Positions 13,066 through 21,221 of a DNA stretch of 26,815 nt are shown here, piece by piece. Both the position numbers and the translations under genes were made by a program. The first letter of the stretch is position 1; each line of letters begins with the position of its first letter. The notes under the pieces were generated by a model. The model was not told the DNA's origin. It saw only the letters and a list, made by a program, of their open reading frames with translations, and did no database searches. The stretch is from NCBI GenBank assembly GCA_017400025.1, contig JAFQAF010000144.1:1-26815 (forward strand), read 5' to 3'. Source of the stretch: Oscillospiraceae bacterium. GTDB taxonomy: Bacteria > Bacillota_A > Clostridia > Oscillospirales > Ruminococcaceae.

Positions 13066-15021
13066 TTAAGCTGCTGCCTGTTCAAGACAGAGTGCTACTG
13101 CATCCATAATTCTGTTGGATGTAAGTGTTGCACCTGCAACAGCATCAACATCGCATGTATTGCCTGCAACGATTGCGCCCGGTACTGTTTCCAGTGCAGA
13201 TGCAGCGATGGAAGGTGTTTCGTTTTCAGAAACCACTTCAACTGCAGCGATTTTGCCGTCTTTGACAGTTGTTTTCACTGTCATAGGGCCTTCCTGGCCT
13301 TCAACTTCTGCTGTGTATTCGCCGTCTTTCAGTGTTTTTGTCATATCAAAACGGGAATCTGTTACAGTTTCAGCTTCTTCAACTGCAAACATATCTTCTG
13401 TGATAACTGTCTGTGGAGCTTTCATTGCATAGCTTTCAGTCATTTCTGTTGTCATGGCTGTTCTTGCTGCCAGTCTGCCGAATACGATAGGGCCCATTAC
13501 GCCTGTACCGCCGGATACAAATTTACCCCAGATGCCGCCTACGCATTCGCCTGCTGCGTACAGACCAGGGATAACATTGCCGTCAGCATCCAGTACCTGT
13601 GCGGATGTGTTTGTCTGTACACCGCCCAGTGTCATTACAACCAGAGCTCTCTGTGCGATAGCATAGTATTTGTCGCCTTCAACCTTGTTGATAGCACAGG
13701 AGTAGTTGTAGTCCAGAGATTCTTCTGTGAATTCGCGTCCGAATTCATCTGTTTCGCCGGATTCAACGTGTGCGTTGTAGTCAGCGATTGTTTTTGCCAG
13801 GTTTTCAGCATTTACGCCGATTTTTTCTGCCAGTTCTTCTATGGAATCAGCTTCCACAACAAAGCTGTTGTATGGCATGCCAGGAGCATAGAAGTAGTTC
13901 CAGAACACGTTTGTGCCCTGCTGGTTTACTGTTTCGATAATGTTGTCTGTGAAGATATCGTACTGAATAGCGTTTGTCTGTTCTTCCAGTGCAACTTCAC
14001 GGATAGCAGGATCAGCTTCTGTTTCTTTTACAAAACGGTTGCCTTCCTGGTTTACGCAGATAGCACCGTATTTCCACATATATGTGGAAGCGATTTTGCC
14101 AGGGCCCATGCCTGTGTCCAGACCCATTGGGAATGTTGGAACATAGCCCATTTTTTCTGCGTCAATGTTTGCACCTATGTTCTGCATCATGTAAATGCCG
14201 TAGCCGTCTGCAGCGTCAGAACCGCCCACCAGGTAGTTTGCACCGTTTTCTGTGAAAGAGCCCATCATTTTCAGGTTGCCGGAGTAGCCGCCTGTTGCCA
14301 TGATAACACCTTTGTTTGCTGTGTAGAGGATTTTTTCGCCCTGTGCGTTTTCTGCAAGTACAGACAGCACCTGGCCTGCTTCATTGTTCACCAGCATTTT
14401 TGCTTCTGTCTGGAAGTCGATGGCAATTTTTTCTTCACCTTTTACAACAGTATCCAGAACTTCGTGTGCTGCAGATTTGTATTTTGCTGCATCATCCGGG
14501 GAAGCCTTGTATGTTCTCTTTACAGAGTACAGTGCATGTTCCGGTGCAAATACACTCATTGTGCCTGTTGCACGGTCTACAGAGAATTTGTTGTCTGAAA
14601 GGCCGTTGTCCCACAGCCACTGAATAGCTGCCACGTCTTCTTCAACGTATGCACGGATCAGTTCTTCATCACCCAGGTTTGCACCGTTTTTCAGAATATC
14701 CTGCACATAGGATTCTTTTGTGTCTTCAACACCATCAATTTCCTGAATGATTGTTTCAGCACCGGACATAGAGCCGCTTGTAAAGTTAAGGGAGCCACCT
14801 GTTGTAGCTGTTTTTTCAATGATGATAACGCTTTCTGCGCCGTTTGCAACCGCTTCCACAGCAGCGGAAAGGCCGGCAGCACCTGCGCCTACAATAACAA
14901 TGTCAGCTGTTTTTGTTGTGTCAGCATCCACAGAAGGAACTTCGTTCTTTGCTGCGGAAGAACATGCAACCATTGAAAAAGCCATTGTCATTGCAAGAAT
15001 GATAGCTGTAATTCTTTTCAT
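13066..15021 (-). CDS. Exported FAD/FMN-binding reductase lipoprotein (fumarate/urocanate reductase superfamily)
   Basis: A 651-residue cell-surface flavoprotein. A lipoprotein signal ends MVAC with Cys20. The FAD_binding_2 domain (about 40-525) starts DIVIVGAGAAGLSAA (GxGxxG at 45-50) and contains GNRFVKE and LGGVQTNTSAQVLDADG. A C-terminal FMN_bind domain (about 565-648) has DAVAGATLTS, close to the DxxSGAT flavinylation motif with Thr632 as the expected FMN site. Such enzymes pass electrons to extracellular acceptors. Compared with fumarate reductase, the HHTMGG histidine is Met463 and the NRLGG arginine is Val502, so fumarate or urocanate is unlikely; Arg341 may be the catalytic base. The start is the ATG at 15021 with AAGGAG upstream. 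It is divergent from an AraC gene. Confidence 0.9.
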   Translation of the reverse strand: MKRITAIILAMTMAFSMVACSSAAKNEVPSVDADTTKTADIVIVGAGAAGLSAAVEAVANGAESVIIIEKTATTGGSLNFTSGSMSGAETIIQEIDGVEDTKESYVQDILKNGANLGDEELIRAYVEEDVAAIQWLWDNGLSDNKFSVDRATGTMSVFAPEHALYSVKRTYKASPDDAAKYKSAAHEVLDTVVKGEEKIAIDFQTEAKMLVNNEAGQVLSVLAENAQGEKILYTANKGVIMATGGYSGNLKMMGSFTENGANYLVGGSDAADGYGIYMMQNIGANIDAEKMGYVPTFPMGLDTGMGPGKIASTYMWKYGAICVNQEGNRFVKETEADPAIREVALEEQTNAIQYDIFTDNIIETVNQQGTNVFWNYFYAPGMPYNSFVVEADSIEELAEKIGVNAENLAKTIADYNAHVESGETDEFGREFTEESLDYNYSCAINKVEGDKYYAIAQRALVVMTLGGVQTNTSAQVLDADGNVIPGLYAAGECVGGIWGKFVSGGTGVMGPIVFGRLAARTAMTTEMTESYAMKAPQTVITEDMFAVEEAETVTDSRFDMTKTLKDGEYTAEVEGQEGPMTVKTTVKDGKIAAVEVVSENETPSIAASALETVPGAIVAGNTCDVDAVAGATLTSNRIMDAVALCLEQAAA

Positions 15022-15049
15022 TTTGTTCTCCTTTGCAATATGCATTGAA

Positions 15050-15068
15050 ATATTGTGTTTTACAATAT
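15050..15068. promoter_or_regulatory. Palindrome upstream of the flavin reductase gene (operator candidate)
   Basis: ATATTGT-GTTTT-ACAATAT (15050-15056 with 15062-15068) is a perfect 7-bp inverted repeat, 28 bases before the reductase start. The octamer ATATTGTG also occurs at 15165-15172, in the araC promoter, and at 16171-16178. It may be a site for the adjacent AraC protein. Confidence 0.45.
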
Positions 15069-15151
15069 CAAGTCTACTATTCGATAAAAAAATATCAATA
15101 TAAAAAATCATATAAATAATATAAAAATCATAACCAAAATATTGATTATTA

Positions 15152-15179
15152 TTGAAAAATAATAATATTGTGCTACAAT
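15152..15179 (+). promoter_or_regulatory. Sigma-A promoter of the AraC-family gene
   Basis: TTGAAA (15152-15157), a 16-base spacer and TACAAT (15174-15179). A 9-bp inverted repeat ATTATTATT / AATAATAAT with a 4-base centre overlaps the -35, which suggests autoregulation. Confidence 0.6.
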
Positions 15180-15203
15180 TAGCAAAAAAGGGGTGAACCG
15201 GAA

Positions 15204-16064
15204 ATGAAAAGTGCCATAAAGCAGCTGGTAAAGGACAGTACTGCAGACCGGCTGGAAAAGCTGGAATACAGAATAAACAGCATAGCCTATCTCCGGGAGG
15301 ATTCCTCCAGAAAAAGCCCCCGTACGGTTATGAGTGGCTTCAAGGTTTTGGTTATGCTTTCCGGTCAGGCAGAAATTTTTATAGGCAGGGCGGTTTACCG
15401 CTGCAAAACGGGAGACTGTGTGATGTTTGCACCGGGGTCTCTATATCATGCAGAAATTTCCGGCAGTGAAAAATGCAGTTTTGTATCACTGAACTTTACT
15501 ATGCCCCGGGCGGGCGGAGAAAACAGGCTGAAGCATCTGCTGGGCATAAAAGATATTGCCATCTTTCCTGATCTTATATCCACTAACACTATGCAGTATG
15601 TGGAGATGGTGTATACAGCTGCCGCAGAAGAAAGGGAGGGCAGCTATCACAGTGCCGTACTGCTATTAAGGCGTCTTATAGGCCAAATGGTGTATACAGG
15701 CCAGCTTATACCGGAAAACAGCAGCCAGTCCATAACTCTTGCAGAGGAGCAGCTGGTGCTGAAATGCCACAGCTATATCATAAACAATCCGGAACAGCCG
15801 GTGACAGTAGGCGAACTGTGCCGGCTTTGCAATGTGTCCCAAAGCTATATGTACAAATCCTTCCGGGCGGTTACCGGCCTTTCTACCAAGGAGTTTGTTA
15901 CGCGCACAAAGCTTGATATCTGTGCAAGGGAACTGGTGCTTTCAGACAAAACAGTATCCCGCATAGCCACAGAAAACGGATATTCCAATGGTTACCGGTT
16001 TTCTGCGGCATTTAAAAAGCAGTACGGAGTTTCTCCTTCTGTATACCGCAGAGAGAACAGATAG
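15204..16064 (+). CDS. AraC-family transcriptional regulator with cupin-like sensor domain
   Basis: A 286-residue DNA-binding protein. The N-terminal half (about 40-150) reads as a cupin ligand domain: VLVMLSGQAEIFIGRAVYRC, then KTGDCVMFAPGSLYHAEI. The C-terminal double helix-turn-helix (about 185-284) contains GELCRLCNVSQSYMYKSF and LSDKTVSRIATENGYSNGYR, ending in FKKQYGVSPSVYRREN as in typical AraC proteins. GGGGTG lies upstream of the ATG. It is divergent from the flavin reductase gene, which is the usual arrangement for a regulator and its target. The inferred role is to sense the reductase substrate or a related molecule and control that gene and its own. The ligand is unknown. Confidence 0.93.
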   Translation: MKSAIKQLVKDSTADRLEKLEYRINSIAYLREDSSRKSPRTVMSGFKVLVMLSGQAEIFIGRAVYRCKTGDCVMFAPGSLYHAEISGSEKCSFVSLNFTMPRAGGENRLKHLLGIKDIAIFPDLISTNTMQYVEMVYTAAAEEREGSYHSAVLLLRRLIGQMVYTGQLIPENSSQSITLAEEQLVLKCHSYIINNPEQPVTVGELCRLCNVSQSYMYKSFRAVTGLSTKEFVTRTKLDICARELVLSDKTVSRIATENGYSNGYRFSAAFKKQYGVSPSVYRRENR

Positions 16065-16212
16065 CAAAAGTGAATGTATTTGCATTTTGCATAATTGCAG
16101 CCACTGAAAAACATTAGATATAAAGCTAAAATTTACATAAAGATGCAAAAATACAGTGTAACACATATAAATATTGTGCATTGTTACAAAAATAACATAA
16201 AATCAAATTCAT

Positions 16213-16243
16213 ACAGCGGTGAAAAAACCGCTGTTTTTCTTTT
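16213..16243 (+). terminator. Rho-independent terminator downstream of the AraC-family gene
   Basis: A perfect 8-bp stem ACAGCGGT / ACCGCTGT (16213-16220 with 16227-16234) has a 6-base loop, followed by TTTTCTTTTT. It lies about 150 bases after the araC stop. Confidence 0.88.
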
Positions 16244-16359
16244 TATAATAAAGCCATTAGCAGTTAAAAATATGATAAATTAAGAAAATATATGTTATAC
16301 AGAAACAAATGCATGCAAAAAGCTACTGTTGTGCAATTTGCTGAAGAGGGTATATTTTT

Positions 16360-16382
16360 AAAATACAAAAATCTTGTATTTT
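16360..16382. promoter_or_regulatory. Inverted repeat overlapping the dipeptidase -35 (operator candidate)
   Basis: AAAATACAA-AAATC-TTGTATTTT is a perfect 9-bp inverted repeat. Its right arm contains the -35 hexamer of the dipeptidase promoter, so a protein bound here would block RNA polymerase. Confidence 0.5.
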
Positions 16383-16402
16383 TATTAAAGTATTTATATA
16401 AT
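16374..16402 (+). promoter_or_regulatory. Sigma-A promoter of the tandem dipeptidase genes
   Basis: TTGTAT (16374-16379), a 17-base spacer and TATAAT (16397-16402), 37 bases before the start codon. Confidence 0.75.
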
Positions 16403-16438
16403 AAAATAACTGAATAAACGTTATAGGAGAGATTTGTT

Positions 16439-17899
16439 ATGAAATATGTAACAGAAGGCTACGAACCGAAAGAGGTTCTCCAGTATTTTGAAGATATCGC
16501 CAGAATTCCACGCGGCAGCGGCAACGAGGCAGAGGTTGCACAGTATATCTATGACTGGGGCAAAAACCTGGGCCTGGATGTGTGGAAAGACGATTACAAC
16601 AATGTAATCATCAGAAAACCGGGTTCAGAAGGCTGCGAAAACCTGCCGCCGGTTATGCTCCAGGGCCACACAGACATCGTGGCTGTGAAACTGCCGGAAT
16701 CAGACCACAATTTTGAAACAGACCCACTGCTACTGTATGTGGACAAAGAGCTGGGCCGCCTGCGCTCAAAGGGCACAACCCTGGGTGCAGACAACGGCAA
16801 CGCTGTGGCATATATGATGGGCATCCTTTCAAGAAATGACCTTGTTCATCCGCCTCTTGAATGTGTATTCACATCCGGCGAAGAAATAGGCCTGAAAGGT
16901 GCAGACCGGCTGGATGCAAATGCCTTCACAGCAAAAAGAATGATAAATATGGACGCCGGCGGCGAAGACCAGTCTGTGACTACAGTTGGCTGTGCAGGCG
17001 GTCTGGAAATGAAAATGCGCCAAAAACCAATCTGGCAGGCAGCAAAAGGCAACTTTGTTTCCATCTTTATCCATGGTCTCCAGGGCGGCCACTCCGCAGG
17101 CGCAATCAATCTGGGCCGCGGCAATGCAGGCAAGCTGATTGCCAGAATAATCAATCACGTTTCACTGAAAACAAAAACTGTTGTTGCCACCATCAACGGC
17201 GGTGACAAGCAGAATGCCATCATGTCTGATGTAAAGGCTGTTATCAGCGTTGAAGACCTGGATGTGGCACTGGCAGCAATCGGAAAAACAGCAGCAGACA
17301 TCAAAGAAGAACTGCGCGTTACAGACCCGGGCTTTATCTGCGAATTTGCACCTTGTGAAGCACCTGAAAAAATGCTGGACGATGCACAGAGCAAAAAGCT
17401 GGTTACATTTGTGCTGGCTGTTCCTGCAGGCGTGCGTGATATGTCCTTTGAAATTGAAGGCCACGTACTGAACTCCAACAACCTGGCTGCAGTGCAGGTA
17501 TGGGATGACGAAATCCTGGTATGGACACTGGGCCGCTCCGGAGATGACTCCCGCCAGGAAGCAATGGGTGAAGAGGTGCGCGCACTGGCAGAAGCTTTCG
17601 GCTTTGAACCGACCATTGGTGCACATTTCTTCGGCTGGAAATACAATCCGGAATCAGAAATGCGCAAACTCCACACAAAACTCTTCAAGGAAAAATTTGA
17701 TATAGACCTCCACGTGGAAGCAACCCACGGCGGTCTGGAATGCGGCGTGTTCTGCGGCAAAGAACCGGAAATGGATATTATCTGCTTCGGTCCTAAAGGC
17801 GGCGGCGCACATACACCGGAAGAATGGCTGGATATTAAATCTTTCGGCGAACTTTACGATTACCTTATTTTCTTCCTTGAACAGCTGACAAAAGAATAA
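16439..17899 (+). CDS. pepD: Aminoacyl-histidine dipeptidase (PepD, M20 family), copy 1
   Basis: A 486-residue cytoplasmic zinc peptidase of the M20 PepD type, which splits short peptides including Xaa-His dipeptides such as carnosine. Probable metal ligands and catalytic residues are His77 and Asp79 in QGHTDIVAVK, Asp118 in LGADNGN, Glu148-Glu149 in SGEEIGL, Asp172 in NMDAGGED and a His in GGGAHTPEEW near 461. A central lid/dimerisation domain includes GLQGGHSAG. AGGAGAG lies upstream of the ATG. Copy 1 differs from copy 2 and from usual PepD at two motifs: QGHT where copy 2 has QGHL, and SGEE where copy 2 has SDEE. It shares a promoter with copy 2, 69 bases downstream. Substrate preference is inferred from family only. 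Confidence 0.92.
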   Translation: MKYVTEGYEPKEVLQYFEDIARIPRGSGNEAEVAQYIYDWGKNLGLDVWKDDYNNVIIRKPGSEGCENLPPVMLQGHTDIVAVKLPESDHNFETDPLLLYVDKELGRLRSKGTTLGADNGNAVAYMMGILSRNDLVHPPLECVFTSGEEIGLKGADRLDANAFTAKRMINMDAGGEDQSVTTVGCAGGLEMKMRQKPIWQAAKGNFVSIFIHGLQGGHSAGAINLGRGNAGKLIARIINHVSLKTKTVVATINGGDKQNAIMSDVKAVISVEDLDVALAAIGKTAADIKEELRVTDPGFICEFAPCEAPEKMLDDAQSKKLVTFVLAVPAGVRDMSFEIEGHVLNSNNLAAVQVWDDEILVWTLGRSGDDSRQEAMGEEVRALAEAFGFEPTIGAHFFGWKYNPESEMRKLHTKLFKEKFDIDLHVEATHGGLECGVFCGKEPEMDIICFGPKGGGAHTPEEWLDIKSFGELYDYLIFFLEQLTKE

Positions 17900-17968
17900 T
17901 ATAATATATACATCAATACATCTCTGTCTGCGGGGCAGAGTAAATAATACTTACAGGGGGAAACCACT

Positions 17969-19429
17969 ATGAACTATGTAACAGCAGGTTACGAACCAAA
18001 AGAAGTTCTTCAGTATTTTGAAGACCTTGCAAGAATTCCACGCGGCAGCGGCAACTGCGCAGCAGTAGCACAGTATGTTTATGACTGGGGCAAAAACCTG
18101 GGTCTGGACGCTTACAAAGACGAATTTGACAATGTTGTGCTGAAAAAACCGGGCACACCGGGTTGTGAAAATCTGCCGCCAGTTATGCTCCAGGGCCATC
18201 TGGACATCGTAGCAGTAAAACTGCCTGAATCAGACCACAACTTCCTCACAGACCCACTGCCACTGTATGTGGACAAAGAGCTGGGCCGCCTGCGCTCCAA
18301 AGGCACAACCCTGGGCGCTGACAACGGCAACGCCTGCGCATATATGATGGGCGTACTGGCAAGAAACGACCTTGTTCACCCACCTCTTGAATGTGTGTTC
18401 ACATCTGATGAAGAAATCGGCCTTATCGGTGCAGACAAGCTGGACAAAAACGCATTCACAGCAAAAAGAATGATAAATATGGACGCCGGCGGTGAAGACC
18501 AGACAACAACCACAGTTTCATGTGCAGGCGGTATTGAACTGGTTATGACACAGAAACCAATCTGGCAGGAAGCAAAAGGCAACTTTATCTCCCTGTTTAT
18601 CCACGGCCTCAAGGGCGGCCACTCTGCAGGCGTTATTGACAAAGGTCACGGCTGTGCAGGCAAACTTATGGCCAGAATCATCTACAATGTTTCCCAGGTT
18701 ACAAAGACAAACGTTGCAGAATACTACGGCGGCCAGAAAATGAACGCTGTTATGGCTGAAACAAAGGCTGTTATCGGCGTTGAAGACCTGGACAAAGCAC
18801 TGGAAATCATCGGCAAGACAGTTGCAGACATCAAGGAAGAACTGCGCGTGACAGACGAAGGCTTTGAATGTGACTTTGCACCTTGTGAAGCACCTGCAAA
18901 AATGCTGGACGATGCACAGGGCAAAAAGCTGGTTCAGTTTGTTCTGGCTATCCCACAGGGCGTAAGAGATATGTCTTTTGAAATCCCTGGCCTGGTTCTC
19001 AACTCCAACAACCTGGGCGCTGTATGGCTTACAGAAGATGAAATCAGAGTATGGACATTCAACCGTTCCGGCGATGACTCCCGCCAGGAAGCTATGGCAG
19101 ACGAAATCAAATCCCTGGCAGACGTATTCGGCTACGATGCAAAAACAGGCGCACATTTCTACGGCTGGAAATTCAACCCTAACTCAAAAATGCGCGAAAT
19201 CCACACAAGACTGATGAAGGAAACATTTGATATCGACCTTCAGATTACAGCCGGCCATGGCGGTCTGGAAACAGGTGTATTCTTCGGCAAAGAACCTGAA
19301 ATGGATATCGTATGCTTCGGCCCTAAAGGCAGCGGCGCACACACACCGGAAGAATATCTGGACCTGGAAAGCTTCAGAGAAATGTTTGACTATCTGTGCA
19401 AATTCCTTGCAGAACTTACAAAAGAATAA
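17969..19429 (+). CDS. pepD: Aminoacyl-histidine dipeptidase (PepD, M20 family), copy 2
   Basis: Also 486 residues and aligned with copy 1 end to end without gaps; by eye about three quarters of positions are identical, so the pair arose by tandem duplication. All metal-site motifs are present: QGHLDIVAVK, LGADNGN, SDEEIGL, NMDAGGED and SGAHTPEEY. The DEE form is the more usual PepD motif, which suggests copy 2 keeps the ancestral activity. The ribosome binding site is a GGGGG run about 10 bases upstream of the ATG. The 69-base spacer has a weak hairpin (CTCTG...CAGAG) but no terminator, so both copies are probably on one transcript ending at the terminator at 19443. Confidence 0.92.
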   Translation: MNYVTAGYEPKEVLQYFEDLARIPRGSGNCAAVAQYVYDWGKNLGLDAYKDEFDNVVLKKPGTPGCENLPPVMLQGHLDIVAVKLPESDHNFLTDPLPLYVDKELGRLRSKGTTLGADNGNACAYMMGVLARNDLVHPPLECVFTSDEEIGLIGADKLDKNAFTAKRMINMDAGGEDQTTTTVSCAGGIELVMTQKPIWQEAKGNFISLFIHGLKGGHSAGVIDKGHGCAGKLMARIIYNVSQVTKTNVAEYYGGQKMNAVMAETKAVIGVEDLDKALEIIGKTVADIKEELRVTDEGFECDFAPCEAPAKMLDDAQGKKLVQFVLAIPQGVRDMSFEIPGLVLNSNNLGAVWLTEDEIRVWTFNRSGDDSRQEAMADEIKSLADVFGYDAKTGAHFYGWKFNPNSKMREIHTRLMKETFDIDLQITAGHGGLETGVFFGKEPEMDIVCFGPKGSGAHTPEEYLDLESFREMFDYLCKFLAELTKE

Positions 19430-19442
19430 TTTATTCCATAAT

Positions 19443-19471
19443 AAAAGGCGGTGCTTTATGCACCGCCTTTT
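19443..19471. terminator. Bidirectional terminator after the dipeptidase pair
   Basis: A perfect 12-bp stem AAAAGGCGGTGC / GCACCGCCTTTT (19443-19454 with 19460-19471) has a 5-base loop and T runs on both strands. It also serves the convergent GHL10 gene. Confidence 0.93.
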
Positions 19472-19502
19472 TGTATGGTTTTTTATGGATTTGTCAGCGG
19501 TT

Positions 19503-20741
19503 TCAGCCATAGGTCAGCTTTCTGATATTTTCAATCTCCGCTTTCTGCAGGTCCGGGTATTCGCTTTCGCCAAACAGGCTTATATAGTTGTATATTGCCC
19601 AGCCGTCCAGGCCCGGGTTTGCATTTACCACCTGTGCCATACGGGCCAGGTTTTCTCCGCTTTGCCATTCGGCCTGGTCGTTGTAGCCGCCGTCCCCGGC
19701 GCCTATGCGGTATGCCCCCAGCCCTATGTACAGCTTCACGCCTTCAGCCTTTTTGTACTGTGACCATTCATAGGACAGCTCCTTGAAAGCAAAGCGGTCA
19801 GAGCCGGATTTTGTGCGGTAGTCAAAGCCCCAGTACAGCTGTGGCATTATGTAGTCGCAGTAGCCCTCTTCGCCCAGCCACAGCCCCACATCGGAATACT
19901 GCATGTGGTAGTTGTTGTCGTCATTGCCCTGGGGGCTTATGCCGAACACCACATCCCGGTCGGCTTCCTTTATGGCGGTGTACACCTGGCGCACCAGCAT
20001 ATTCACATTTTCCCTGCACCAGTCATCCAGGGACAGGTTGCCGCTGTAGGCGGCATAATGCCGGGCGTCTATACTTTCATCGGTGGACGGGTAGAAATAA
20101 TCGTCAAAGTGTATTCCGTCCACGTCATAGTTGTTCACTATTTCTGCCACCCCTGCAGTCACAAGGTCACGCACCCGTGGCAGGGCAGGGTTGTAGTACA
20201 CGCCGCTGTCCAGTGTTATGGTCAGCGCGCTGTCATTGGCGGGGTTATTTTCAGAAAAAGCCTTTGGGTGGCTGTACAGCTTTGCGCGGTAGGGGTTTAC
20301 CCAGGCCTCTATTCGCAGGCCGATATCGTGGGCAATTGCCACCATCAGTTCCAGCGGGTCATAGCCCGGGTCTGTGCCCTGGGTGCCGGTGATAATATGG
20401 CTCCAGGGGAAAATATCGGATTTATAGAAGGCATCGCCGAAAGGGCGCACGTGTACAATCACAGTGTTCAGCCCCATATCCTTGCAGTCGTTGAACATTC
20501 TGTAAATATCGTCAGTAAAGCTCTTTTCGCTGGAAAAATCCACCTGCTGGAATTCTATGTAGCTTATCCACATTGCCTTCATGCCAAAGCGTTCATACTG
20601 GCTTTTTGCATCGCCGTATGCGCCCCGGGTGTCGGCCACCGGGCGGTTTTCCGGCGCTATACACCCCATCAGTGCAAAAAACAGCGACAGCACCGTGAAT
20701 ATTGCTGTTATCCTTGCTACAGCGGCTGCAGTTTTTTTCAT
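19503..20741 (-). CDS. GHL10 (DUF187, YngK-like) glycoside hydrolase-like lipoprotein
   Basis: A 412-residue surface protein. The signal peptide ends ALMGC with Cys27 as the lipid site. The main domain (about 45-360) matches the glycoside-hydrolase-like family 10: KAMWISYIEFQQVDFSS, NTVIVHVRPFGDAFY, YDPLELMVAIAHDIGLRIEA, WVNPYR, NNYDVDGIHFDDYFYP and ISPQGNDDNNYH. The WVNPYR and GIHFDDYF segments form the likely TIM-barrel active site. Members are thought to act on cell-surface or environmental polysaccharide, but substrates are poorly known. The start is the ATG at 20741 with CGGAGGA upstream; the frame open from 20792 adds 17 unsupported residues before the signal peptide. It stands alone. 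Confidence 0.9.
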   Translation of the reverse strand: MKKTAAAVARITAIFTVLSLFFALMGCIAPENRPVADTRGAYGDAKSQYERFGMKAMWISYIEFQQVDFSSEKSFTDDIYRMFNDCKDMGLNTVIVHVRPFGDAFYKSDIFPWSHIITGTQGTDPGYDPLELMVAIAHDIGLRIEAWVNPYRAKLYSHPKAFSENNPANDSALTITLDSGVYYNPALPRVRDLVTAGVAEIVNNYDVDGIHFDDYFYPSTDESIDARHYAAYSGNLSLDDWCRENVNMLVRQVYTAIKEADRDVVFGISPQGNDDNNYHMQYSDVGLWLGEEGYCDYIMPQLYWGFDYRTKSGSDRFAFKELSYEWSQYKKAEGVKLYIGLGAYRIGAGDGGYNDQAEWQSGENLARMAQVVNANPGLDGWAIYNYISLFGESEYPDLQKAEIENIRKLTYG

Positions 20742-20872
20742 ATATCTCTTCCTCCGTGGTTTGTTTATCCTTACTTTAACATATATATGCACCCTTTTCC
20801 AGCTGTTATGGCAATATTTTCACATATAAATTCTGTCACATTCGGATTGCGCAGGAATTCCCGGAAATACAA

Positions 20873-20898
20873 AAAAGCGGAAGAAAACTTCCGCTTTT
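20873..20898 (-). terminator. Rho-independent terminator of the ireB operon
   Basis: A perfect 11-bp stem AAAAGCGGAAG / CTTCCGCTTTT (20873-20883 with 20888-20898) has a 4-base loop. On the minus strand it is followed by a T run. Confidence 0.92.
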
Positions 20899-20909
20899 GT
20901 GTAATACAG

Positions 20910-21188
20910 TTATTTACTGAGCTCGCGTGCCAGCCATACTGCGCCAACGTCCAGTGCATTGTACAGGCCGTTTTTGATACCCTGCTTTTTCATGCGCTGT
21001 ATCGGGTCAAGTGTTGTATCAGTAGAGATTAATGATACGTGTATCTTGTCGGATACTGTCTGATTACCTACCTGTTTTGTGCTGAGAACCTTGAGATATA
21101 CGATAACCTTTTCTTCCGGGTTGCCGTAGTACATTTCGTCCTCTGAACGCACAAGGGGTAAACCTTTGTAAGTCAATGGTGCATCCAT
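20910..21188 (-). CDS. Small conserved-looking protein encoded after ireB
   Basis: A 92-residue soluble protein of unknown function. It begins MDAPLTYKGLPLVRSEDEMY, followed by a probable beta-rich part (EKVIVYLKVLSTKQVG, KIHVSLISTD) and a C-terminal helical part (GIKNGLYNALDVGAVWLAREL). I recall similar short proteins beside ireB in Clostridia, but cannot name a family with certainty. GGAGG lies 10 bases upstream of the ATG. It follows ireB by 33 bases with no terminator between, so the two are probably co-transcribed. It has no signal peptide or membrane segment. Confidence 0.8.
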   Translation of the reverse strand: MDAPLTYKGLPLVRSEDEMYYGNPEEKVIVYLKVLSTKQVGNQTVSDKIHVSLISTDTTLDPIQRMKKQGIKNGLYNALDVGAVWLARELSK

Positions 21189-21221
21189 TGGGCAATACCT
21201 CCGTGAATTTACTCAGGAAGC

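Larger units (their letters stand above)
16065..16438. other. Intergenic region between araC-type gene and first dipeptidase gene
   Basis: This is 374 AT-rich bases with no supported gene. It holds an ATATTGTG octamer at 16171-16178, a terminator at 16213-16243, an inverted repeat at 16360-16382 and a promoter at 16374-16402. Nothing else was recognised. Confidence 0.75.
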
